Origin: Raphanus sativus
Taxonomy: Eukaryota; Streptophyta; Magnoliopsida; Brassicales; Brassicaceae
Length of the DNA: 64,000 bases
Reading direction: 5' to 3'
Assembly: GCF_000801105.2 (NCBI RefSeq)
Contig: NC_079518.1
Coordinates: forward strand, 18,518,800 to 18,582,799
The notes beneath the pieces were generated by a model, which was given only the letters and a program-made list of their open reading frames with translations, ran no database searches and had not been told where the DNA came from. Every line of letters starts with the position of its first letter. The stretch's first letter is position 1. Both the position numbers and the translations under genes were made by a program. Positions 20,392-30,812 of this stretch are shown in pieces.

Positions 20392-22036
20392 CTCGGTTCA
20401 AAAGCCCACCTCTCTCGACCCGAGAAGTAGGACTATGCCCATTGGGAAGTATCGACAACCTAGGGCGAACTGAAGGAGGATTCATCTATAAAAGGGAGAG
20501 AGTGAACCGATAAGAGGGGATCCAAACATTTCACACACACTTGGCAGTTAGAATGACTTACTCTTTCAAATAAGAGATTCAATTGTAGTATTTGAATATC
20601 AAATCCACAAGAAACGTGGACACACAATAAACTCAAGCATTCACGATTAAGTAGGTAAGTAAGTAAGAAAGCAATAAATAAAGTAAAAATGGTGAAAAAG
20701 ATAGTTGTTCAGTTGGTTGATTGGGGTCGTAAACAATAAGAATTAATATGCTAGATCTAGGGTTTAGACAATCATGATTATAGAGATTAAAAAGCTAAAT
20801 GTGAGTGTATGATATTCTAGAACTCGAACTCTAATGTATAGATATCCAACTGTCGCATGTGAGTCTAATAATTATCTAAGTCCACTATTCCAATCTCGTC
20901 TATGAAGACGGAGTGACTGTCAATCATTGCTACCTTTCTAGTGTAATCGACGGTACCTTAGATCGGGTTAATGGTCATATCCGATAAGTTAACTAAATTT
21001 CCTAGACCAGCTATAGCATGTATCTAGCAACCTAGCTCAAAATAATCAATTCAGGTGAAGAACCTACCTTCGTAGTTATCTACAATCCTAATATCAGAGT
21101 TCTAGTTAGCTACACTAGAACAGAAGCAGTAAAAACAATTCTATTGATTGATATATTTATCGCCATAGCAATTCTATAGTTTTGGTTAATCCTTCATAAC
21201 CCTAAATAACCATAAATCTAAAAAGGTGAATCTACTCAGACATGGCTAACTAGAAAATGATAAATAACTGAATAGAATGCATAAAATAAGAATAAAGTAG
21301 AAAAACTGGAGTTCTAATACAAGCTCCGAAGGAGTCTTGGATCTTCTCTCCAAACTATTAAAAACCCTAAAATATTTGCTGCGTATGAAAGAAAGAAGTG
21401 TGTGTTGCCTAATACATTCGCAAATCACTTAAATATTAAGTTAAAGACGACACGGGTAGTCTTGTAAATATGTGGATCTTTGGGCTTAAGTCGGCTAGGA
21501 ATCAAGTTGGGGGTTTCGCACTTTGTTGTCGATCGACGACGAGAGATGTTTGACGATCGACGATTGTCTCTGTCTGTCGACTATGGCTGGTTCCTTGAAC
21601 AATTACGAGTTTCTTCTATCTTTAGCTCCAAAATGCTTTATAATCACAATATTGCTCCAAAATATACATGGACCTGTAAAAACTCTAAAAGACTCCAATA
21701 CATAATAAATAGATTCTAAAGCAACTATATATCATGGCTGAAAAATGGCTAAATTCATGGGGTATATCACAAGAGTTTACTCATTGTATTCTTTCTGACT
21801 TACTTTGCCGGCCAGCTCTCTGAGCAACAACTTCCTTTTCTGTTTATTTCCTTATTTATAAACCGAACACTTTCCAGATCAATAGTAAAATGCCTTTTAA
21901 CTAACCGACCGACGAGTTAGGTCTTACCATACGAGCTAGCCCTCGAATTCGAGCAAGATCTAATCTTGCCGAGCAAAAAACTGGTTTATGCACTTCGAGG
22001 GTTCTTCAACGAATAAGGGTTCAGGATAATTGCAGT

Positions 22037-22430
22037 CATTGATAGGAGAACCTATTCAGCAATCTTTCAGCTTCGGGTTCATCACTTCCATTAAAGATTC
22101 CGAGTACGAGTCTCTCATCTCGGGCCTCCGTTTGGCAAAGACTCTTAAAGCCAAATGGCTCAGCACCTACTGCGACTCGCAGCTCGTCACGAGCCAGACC
22201 AATGGAGAAAAATTATGCATATATTATAATTTTCCAGGACCTCGCAAAGCACTTTGAATTCTTCGAACTCACTAAAGTCCCTAGAGGAGAGAAATTATGT
22301 GTCGATGCTCTAAGATCAATTCAGTCTGTTCCTATCCACCGAGTCGAGAAATCCATTATAAACTTAACTTTGGAGAAGAACCCGATGGTGGCACCCAGTT
22401 CCGGGACAGCCAACATGGAGTTAGAATCTC
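22037..22430 (+). pseudogene. Ty3/Gypsy RNase H relic (unit B)
   Basis: This is the same relic as in unit A, with DSEYESLISGLRLAKTLKAKWLSTYCDSQLVTSQ. It continues after the Copia insertion into the Gypsy integrase at 26560. The target duplication CAGCG (22431-22435) marks where the Copia split it. Confidence 0.82.
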
Positions 22431-22435
22431 CAGCG

Positions 22436-23183
22436 TGAGATTTTAGAGATTAGAGAAGGTATTGAGAGATTAAAGGGGATTATGAGGAGATTTGTAAAAA
22501 GATTATACTAGAATCATGTTTAGGAGATGTTTAAGAGACTTTGAGTTTCATGGTGAACAAGAGAGAGACTAGAGAGAGAATTATTCAATCTCGTTAATTA
22601 TCATTAAGAGGTGAGGTTACAATTTATATAAGAGGAGATAAGGGCTTTCATAAATCAAAGACACTATACAAAGCATATGAAGTCAAAGGAGTGGAGCGCT
22701 TGGTTTGAAATGCTTGGACTTGAGTGGCTACACGCTTTGGCATCTTGACCAGATGTCTTTCTTCACTCCAGCTTGATCCAGCTGTAAACACACATGCCAT
22801 CTTATCCTCTCACCAGTCATAAGCAAAAGCGGACTAAACCCTCTCTTCCCTTTAGTAACTTCGACCATTCTCTTTTACTTCCTTCCCACGGGTGAGTTAC
22901 CACAGTAACAATAGTGTACAGACTAAGGTAAATCCGTACATTTCACCTTAACTTGCACATCACTGAAATGTGCCCAATGGTCGATCCAAAGTGAAGATGG
23001 TCGAGTGGTCCGTACAGCCGTCCGTACTGTCCGTACAGCCGTCCGTACTGTCCGTACAGTCAGTACCACTTGCCCTATTTCTGCACCAGCTTCTCATTAG
23101 CTCTTCTCTTCATCTAAGACCTCCTAAGCTTACTCTTTACTTATTCACTTTAATTCCTCTTAACTTGTACACCCATTTTAACA
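22436..23183 (-). repeat. 3' LTR of the deleted Copia element
   Basis: It runs TGAGATTTTAGAG to TTTTAACA on the plus strand. A 21-bp tandem repeat around 23020-23060 is doubled relative to the copy in unit A. Confidence 0.92.
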
Positions 23184-23189
23184 CTCCCC

Positions 23190-26100
23190 TCAAGCTTGAC
23201 CATGTGAAATAAGTCAAGCTTGGAAGGACCATGAGATCTTCCTCATTAAAAGCCTCATCAAAGAAAACCCATTTGGGCCAAAACCTTGATGAGGAAAAAA
23301 GAGTAAATACCTCATGATCAGGGGAATATTTAATGGGTGAAAGATCAATGAGTCCTAACCTGATGTGTATGGACTCCATTGTCTTTTGCCTTGCCGCCTT
23401 GATGAATACATCTGCCAACTGATCTTCACTCCTTGTGTAACATGGCAAGATTACCCCCAAGATTATCATTTGCCTCACCTTGTGGCAGTCTACTTCTATA
23501 TGTTTCATCCTCTCATGAAACACTGATTTGGTAGCTCTGTGAATGACCGCTTGATTGTCACAATGCATGGTCATTGGTGTTGCTTGCTCTATCTCCAAGT
23601 GCTTTAGATCCCTTTGATCCATACCAACTCGTTGGTGAGCTTTAGCATAGCTCTATACTCAGCTTCAGCACTAGAGCATGAAACCACATTTTGCTTCTTG
23701 CTCTTCCAAGTAACCATGTTTCCTCCAATGAATGTGCAATAGCCGGTTGTAGATCTTCTTTCTGCTCTATCACCAGCCCAATCAGCATCACAATACCCCA
23801 CAACTTTAGTGCTTCCATTACAGCCCATCCATATACCAAGACCTTGAGTTCCATTCCGATACATGAGAACTCTTTCCACCATCTGCCAGTTATGCTCCTT
23901 TGGCACTTGCATATGCTGGATCACTTGATTCACAGCAAAGCATATATCTGGCCGAGTGATAGTAAGGTAGATTAGCTTCCCTACTAGCTTCCTATACAGC
24001 TTGGGATCATGGAATGGTTTGCTGTCTTCTATCTCCCTCTCACGTGGAACCTTGTACCTATCCTCCATGGATATATTGGCTGTTCTTCCTCTATATGCAC
24101 CAGCATCCTTCAAAAGATCCAATGCATACTTCCTTCGTGAGATAAACAACCCCTCCTTGGATCTACACAGCTCAATCCCAAGGAAGTACTTCATCTCTCC
24201 CAAGTCCTTTATGTCAAACACAGATTTCAGAAACTCTTTGGCGGTTTGAATCCCCTCCTTATCACTGCCCGTGATGATGATATCATCCACATACACAAAA
24301 AGAACAATGATGCCTGATGGTGTAGTGAGAGTGAAGAGAGTTTGATCAAGCTCGGACTTCCTAAACCCTCTCCCATTCAAGGCTGTGCTCAGCTTGTTCT
24401 ACCATGCTCTCTGAGATTGCTTCAATACATAGATAGATTTCTTCAGCCTAAGAATATTTCCTGGTTTCACCATCCCTTCAAGACCCGGAGGTGGAAGCAT
24501 ATAGACTTCATCTTCTAGCTCTCCTTGAAGGAAAGCATTCTTCACATCAATTTGCCATAGATTCCACCCAAAGTTAGTTGCAACTGATAAGACAATCCGG
24601 ATAGTATGGAGCTTTACAACTAGAGCAGAAGTATCAATGTAGTCCTCTCCATAGGTTTGTGTGAAGCCCCTAGCAACCAGCCTTGTCTTAAGCCTATCTA
24701 TCTTCCCATTTGGAAGATACTTGATGGTGAATATCCACTTGCATGACACAACTCTCTTTCCCTTTGGAAGTTCACTCTCATACCACGTATCATTTCTAAT
24801 CATAGCATCAGCCTCATCATTGACTGAATCTCTCCACTAGTGAATCAGCATTACCTCTTCATAACTTCTAGGCACATAGCTCTCATCAAGTCTGACCATA
24901 AATGCATAGTGTTCTTCCGGATACTCAGCAAATGAGCACACAGCTTGAGAAGGATGCTCCACAGCATGGGCATTGTAGTACACTCTCGTGTTACCCAGTT
25001 GGAAGCATCCTTCTTCACCCGTATGCTTCTTCTCAAGGGAACCACCACAGCTTCCTCAACAGCTTCATCTTGTATCTGACTCTCTTCACTAGCTTCCTGA
25101 CATTCATTCTGATCTCTTCTTCTTGAATCATCTCCCCTTTGGACAGGAGAATCTAAGCTTTGATCTCCTTGACTTCCAGCCTCATCCGAGCCTTGATCTT
25201 CAAGATCTTCAGCTTCTGATTCACTTCCCACCTCATGTTCAAAGTGGGATGGTTCTTCAGCTTCAACACGAGTAGCCTCTTGATGCATGCTCTGATCTTG
25301 GGAAACTCCAATCCCAAGCCCTTGTAGAATGTTTATCAAACTAGCAGCCTTATCAGATGGTTGAGATAGATCCTCAAGTTCTTCCCAATTCTTTCCATCA
25401 TAATACCCCTTATCTTCAAAGAATCTCACATCCCGAGACACCAAGACTCTTCTAGTATCAGGATCAAAGCATTTGTATCCTTTTTGAGATGTAGAGTACC
25501 CACTGAGCATAGCCTTGGTGCTCTTTGCTTCTAGCTTGTTTCTCATCTCTCCTGGTACCAGGACATAGCAAACACATCCAAATATCCTCAAATGCCCCAG
25601 AACCGGCTTATTCTTGTTTAGAACCTCAAATGGAGACTGATCAGCCAGTATCTTGGTTGGTATCCTGTTGATCAGGTAACAAGCAGACATCACAACATCA
25701 CTCCAATATCTTTTAGGCACGCTCGTATGGAACATCATCGACCTTGCCACCTCCGTGAGGTGTCTGTTCTTCCTTTCAGCCACTCCATTCTGCTGAGGAG
25801 TGTAAAGACAGCTCATCTGATGAAGAATCCCATGTCTAGCAAGATGATCCTTGAATGCATGACCCGTATACTCTCCACCATTATCAGACCTGAAAATCTT
25901 AATCTTGGCATGATAGTGGTTAGTAACCTAGCTTTGATTTTTTTTAAATGCATCAAGAACTCTATCCTTTGTTTTAATGAGTGTTAACCAGGTGTATGTA
26001 GATTTTTCATCAATGAATATAATACTTGTAATTATCCCTAGATAAGCATGAAGCAGTCTACACATCAGAATGAATCAAACCAAAAAAATTCTCATAAACA

Positions 26101-26484
26101 GTAGAAAATCTTTGAAACACTCTCACAATGTTTACCCAAAATACAAGCCTCACAATCATTATTTTTAAACATGACACCTGGTAACATTATGCTTAAAGCC
26201 CTAACATGTGGATGTCCTAGCGTAGAATGCCACAAAGCATCCTTACAATAAGAAACAGAGCTAAACGAGAAACAAGAATTAGAAATAGGAGCAAGATCTT
26301 CAAGCATGTAAATATCTCCCTTAATTGCTCTTTGTCCAATCAACTTACTGCTTTTAATATCCTGAAACTTCACATCATTAGGACTAAAGATAACATTGCA
26401 TTGAAGATCAGTAGTGCATTTCTTAACAAATAAGAGATTAGAAGTAAACTCAGTCTTGAAAAATGCTTTAGCTCTTCTCTTCAT
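23190..26484 (-). pseudogene. Copia pol relic: pre-integrase, integrase, RT, RNase H
   Basis: Read right to left, the relic shows the pre-integrase motif WHSTLGHPHVRAL with CEACILGKH (near 26160-26250), integrase with GLIHSDV and a TAG immediately after (near 26060), the SDNGGEY motif near 25880 and TPQQNGVAERKNRHL (25790). It then has reverse transcriptase parts in separate frames (24399-24803 and 23604-24380, with YVDDIIITGSD) and RNase H with DNQAVIH (23540). In-frame stops lie near 24400 and 24840, plus frame breaks near 23620 and 25930. It is not functional. Confidence 0.88.
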
Positions 26485-26559
26485 CTAAGACCTCTTAAGC
26501 TTCCTCTTTACTTATTCACCTCAAATCCTCTTAACTTGTACATACATTTAAACACAGCG

Positions 26560-27780
26560 GACAACCATGAACAGCCAGACACCGAGCAATCAATTCCGGA
26601 TGGGAGAATACAGTTCATCATGTATATTGACTGATATTGCTGATGGAAAGCTACCTCCCAAGAAGTGGGAAGCTCACCGACTAAAAACGTGATGTGCACA
26701 TTACGTTGTAATGGATGCAGATCTTTACCAATGGACTTCAAAAAGTCATTCTCAAATGTATCCACGGCGACAAAACCAAACTGTTATGACAGAAACACAC
26801 GAAAGTGCAGCAGACAATCACTCGGGCAGCCGAGAACTGGCCCCAAAAGTCAAAAGTCTTGGATTTTATTGGTCAATCTTCATTGTAGACTATGAATCCT
26901 ACGCTCCCGATGCAACATGTGTCAGCGACATGAGTCAAATATCCATTGTCCGTTCGATCTAATGCAAAAAATGACATCACCGTACCCGTTCATGCGTTGT
27001 TCATAGATATTATCGGTCATATGCCAAGTTCTCGGCAACGACGCTTTGTGCTAGGTATGACTGATTTCATCACAAGTGGGTGGAGGCAGAGGCATTCACT
27101 CAAGTCACCGACAAAGAGGTTCAAAGATTCGTTTGGAAAAATACAATAGGTCAGAACGAGCTTCCTTACGATATCGTAACCGACGATGGGTCGCAGTTCA
27201 CCTCTAACAATTTTTGGGGGTTCTGCGACAAATGAAGAACCAGACTCAGAACATCAACCCCAAGATATCCGCAATGCAACAGACAGGCCGAGGCAACGAA
27301 CAAAATAATCATCGATGGTATGAAGTAATGCCCCGACCTTAAGAAATGTTGATGATCTGAGGTGCGACCAAAACAACCCCTTTCTCGCTGGCTTATGGAG
27401 TCAAAGTAATGACACATTCCAAAGTCAATGTGACGATCCTACACCGAGATACAATTCCAAACAATATCGACGCTCTCGACGAAATACAGGAACAATGCAA
27501 CCAAGATTTACCGCGAATCCAAAACTACCAGCACCAAATCGAGAGTTACTACAACAAAAATGTCAGATCAAAATCACTCAAGCTCGGCAACCTTGTGCTG
27601 CAAGGTGTTCGAAAACACCAAGGAATGGAAAGCATGCAATATCGGAACCAACTTGGAATGTCCCTACAAGATCATCCAAGTCATCAAACCGGGCATCTAC
27701 TAACCCGAAACATCGAACAGCCAGACCATCATGAGGTCATGGAACTCCATGAACCTCAAGCGATACTATGTCGAAAGGAA
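26560..27780 (+). pseudogene. Ty3/Gypsy (Tat-like) integrase relic
   Basis: Frames on the plus strand give a degraded zinc-binding segment (SRELAPKVKSLGFYW), then a core with FIDIIGHMPSSRQRRF, VTDDGSQF-type sequence near 27178, GQAEATNK-like sequence near 27285 and a tail with RIQNYQHQIESYYNKNVRSKSLKLGNLVL (27409-27834 frame). Many shifts and stops separate the pieces. It continues the RNase H relic at 22037-22430 once the Copia is removed. RT-RH-IN order is that of Gypsy. Confidence 0.8.
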
Positions 27781-29032
27781 ATTCTGCACACGAGTAATTG
27801 GCTCATCTTCACTTTTACTTGGGTCGATAAGTGAGTAAATGATTTACGATCACTTTTACTTGGTAAAAAAAACCAAGTAGATGAGCCCCAAGCCTCTAGT
27901 CGACTAAAAGGAACTACGAATGGCTTAATCCTCCTCGAGGGTCCATCTATGAGAAAAAAAAACAAACACTCAGAAATTTTCTGAGTATATTATCCGCCGA
28001 ACAACAGATTAACAAGCAACTAACTTGTTACATTCGTTCCAACAAATGCTGAACAGTCAAATTCAGTGATTGTAAAGTTAGCACGGCTTGCCGATATCTA
28101 CACCCCTCTGAAACGGAAAAACCCTGGCAGCGGATAGTCTACAGATACTCGTGTCCAAACAGCGACTGTCCTGATCAGACATGTAATTATGGAATTCCAT
28201 GAGTCACAGACTTCAAGTAGCCTTGTCAGGCACTATCGGCAGACTAACGTAGCGATGAATTTGAACTTTTTGGCAATATCAAGGAATAGTTTGGCCGAAA
28301 AAAACTTATCAATATTACATTTAAACTAAGAAATGTTATCTCGCTTAACACCCAATTGAATGAAATTCTAGTTATGTAGCCTTACTTGTCAATTGCTTCT
28401 AAGTATAGCTCTCGACCAACAGCTTACGAGACAATTTCAAACTAAACCACAACATTTCAGACCTTTAATATTCTTTGGCACTTCGATTAATTCAGAATCT
28501 AAAAGTCTACTGAATACCAGCTCTCCAAATTACTTCAAGCCGAACAAATCAATATTTCAACGCTTAAATGATTTTCGCGAAACCTATCATGCAAAGATAA
28601 GGTAATACAAAAATAAAGTCACGTTTAAAGCCGAGAAATGTTAAACATTACAACAGTTGAAAGGATCACGGGCCCTGAAAGAAAAAAAAAAGACAAAAAG
28701 AACAAAAGCCCTTTCGAAAATCTCCACAACCTGATCTTGGCCAGCCGCCGAAGGATCTTCAGCCTCTTCGGTTTTCTCCTTGGGCTGACCTTCAGTCTCC
28801 GCCGTTCCCATCTCAAATTTTTCAACTTGGTCCCCAACTTCACCATTAAGAACCGCATGATGTTTCCCGATCACCTTCCTCTACCTCCATACGCTCTCCT
28901 ATTGACCCATCGATCTGTGGCTATGACGGACCTTGCATCCGAGTCTCACTATCAGTATCGAGCCTTGGCTCCTCTACCCGGTTTTCTAGATGGACCAGAT
29001 CTCAAATATGGAAGCTGCCTTTTTGAATCCCT
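27781..29032. other. Probable 3' region of the Gypsy relic, no gene called
   Basis: A hairpin-like palindrome (TTTACTTGG...CCAAGTAGA) occurs near 27860. Open frames on both strands near 28640-29078 overlap. The minus one is Glu-rich (QPKEKTEEAEDPSAAGQDQ). Tat-type Gypsy elements can carry extra, even antisense, ORFs after integrase, so this may be one, but I see no diagnostic motif. LTR ends could not be placed. Confidence 0.35.
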
Positions 29033-29095
29033 AACCCTAAACGAGCTTTTAAACCCTAAACGAGCTTTTAAACCCTAAACCCTAAACCCGAACAT
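29033..29095. repeat. Short interstitial telomere-like repeat
   Basis: CCCTAAA units (the plant telomere repeat is TTTAGGG) occur about seven times in 60 bases, several alternating with CGAGCTTTTAAA. It is far too short to be a chromosome end. Plant promoters also use single telo-boxes. Confidence 0.7.
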
Positions 29096-29689
29096 GGAAG
29101 TACCTCTCTCTCTCTGATTTTTTTTTTTGATTTTGGTACATGAAGGTGGGTTGTGAGCATAGTTGGTGGTTGTCGTGAGCTTGAAGACAGAGGAGTTACG
29201 TCCTGGTGGTGTTGCTAATTGCCTCTGCTGATCGGAGAGTGAAGACCAAGAAGATACGACATTATGCAGCGGATGATGATGATGACGTGATGCGGCAGAT
29301 ATGATGAAGATATTTAGGTTTGTATTTAGGTTTTTCTGCTTTGGTTTAGTGTTTTTCTTACCTCTGTTTAGTTTTTTTTTGCTTTAGTTTAGTTTGGATT
29401 TATTTTTTCTTTTAATTTATTAATAATTTTTTTCTATTTTTTATAAAGAATATATTTTTAAAAATTTACATTTATTTAATTGTAATTATAATATTAAAAA
29501 TAACAATTAACATATGTATCTATAATTATGTAAATAATAGCACAAATAAACGCTACTATAGAATATTTAATTGCATGCAAAAAACGTTATTGTATATCGC
29601 AATACAACAACAGTGCAAAAACTGCTATTTAAAGTATATGTTTAGATAGCGTTATCCGGCCGCTAAAAAGTAATTTTTAGTGCCAGATG
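29096..29689. other. AT-rich DNA, possible DNA-transposon subterminal region
   Basis: Short repeated phrases of the type GCTATTT, CGTTATT and CCGCTAAAAA occur from 29540 to 29680 and resemble subterminal motifs of plant DNA transposons. No terminal repeat or duplicated target could be fixed. No ORF is supported. Confidence 0.3.
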
Positions 29690-30350
29690 GGCTATATGCA
29701 ACTTCGATGCCCAAAAAATTGCGAATGATACCCAAATCTTTCATCCAAAAATAGGAACACAAGTACTCCTTAAAGTGATCAATGACCGGCTTTGAATTTC
29801 CAGTGATGATTTGATCATCATTGTATACTAGGACATGTCTACGATCAGTACCATGTTCGTAGATAAATAGCAAGAAATGCTTTCCATTCTTCTGAAAATC
29901 ATAGTTGCCTAAGGTTGTTTCAAGTTTTGCACACCAGCGTCGAGGTGCTTGTTTAATCCATATAAAGATTTGCGAAGGCGACATACCTTTATCTTATCAT
30001 CAGTACAAAAGTCTGGAGGGAACTGCATATTACACCTCTTCATCAAGATCACCATGAAGAAAAGCATTGTGAACATCATTTGGAAAAACCACCCAATCAA
30101 GTGAGACTGTTTATTGAAGGAATGTTCTAACAGTGACCATTTTGGCTATCAGTGCAAACGTTCCAGTATAGTCAATGATTTCTATTTGATGGTACAAGTT
30201 GCGCTTTGTGGCTCTCTAGTGTGCCGTCTGCATTGTATTCAATCTAAACACCTAATGACAGTCTGCATTGTATTCAATCTAAACACCTAATGACAGCTAA
30301 GGCTTTCTTTCATGGTGGTAAAGTCTCATATGTCCAAGTTTCTCTGTCTT
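29690..30350 (-). pseudogene. Copia reverse transcriptase relic
   Basis: Right to left, the frames read FQMMFTMLFFMVILMKRCNMQFPPDF, KVCRLRKSLYGLNKH, IKQAPRRWCAKLETT and HVLVYNDDQIITGNS. They correspond to the DVHNAFL-like, YGLKQAPR and YVDD regions of Copia RT. The catalytic YVDD is YNDD here. Frameshifts separate the parts, and neither LTRs nor other domains flank it, so it is a truncated fragment. Confidence 0.85.
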
Positions 30351-30637
30351 CTAGAAGTATGATTTAATCTGTAACAGCATCCCTCCAAAGCTTATTTTCA
30401 GTGGCATCCTTATTGTGGAGTGTCTAGGTTCGACTCTAGAAGTGATGGCCATAAGATAATACAGATACTTATAAAAAAATTGAGCACTTATGTAATTATC
30501 AATTGGATATGTTGTTGAGGAAGGATATGGCTGATGGAGCAGTGTAGTGATGTAGTTAGCAAAGAACATTATCTTAGAGGGATATAATAAATTGTATCGA
30601 GACTAATGGTTATACACACCATTATTTCAAAGGAGAG

Positions 30638-30812
30638 TGTTGCAGAGAAGATCTCACATTGGAGTATAAAAAAGACTTAAGTCATATATAAGAGACATGG
30701 ACAATTTACTTACCACAAATTAGTTTTAAGTTGGAAGTTTAGAAAACTTATCAGATGCAAAGCTATACAAACAAAAACATGTACGAACATTGAAATTTGC
30801 TTGACTAAAAAT
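30638..30812 (+). repeat. Possible start of a Copia 3' LTR
   Basis: A purine tract (AAAGGAGAG) is followed by TGTTGCAGAGAAGATCTCACA, which resembles the polypurine tract and LTR start of plant Copia elements. No partner LTR is present. Its orientation differs from the adjacent RT relic, so it belongs to another element. Confidence 0.4.

Larger units (their letters stand above)
20392..23627 (+). repeat. Tandem duplication unit B (3.24 kb)
   Basis: It repeats 12416-20391 without the inserted Copia. The same four bases CTCG stand at the start of unit A (12416-12419), at the junction (20392-20395) and after unit B (23628-23631). To the right, the Copia continues normally into the reverse transcriptase, so unit B is the original arrangement. 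Confidence 0.95.
22436..26554 (-). mobile_element. Copia LTR retrotransposon with large internal deletion
   Basis: The 3' LTR is 22436-23183 (748 bp). The 5' LTR survives only as its inner-terminal 87 bp, 26468-26554. The target duplication CAGCG is present at 22431-22435 and 26555-26559. The polypurine tract GAGGGGAG abuts the 3' LTR. A deletion joined the pre-integrase region (about 26467) to the LTR remnant and removed most of the 5' LTR, gag and protease. Pol is decayed. Confidence 0.92.

Noticed and set aside
29033..29095. Ancient chromosome fusion point
   Set aside because: There are too few telomere-like units, and they are broken by a spacer. No opposed telomere array is present.
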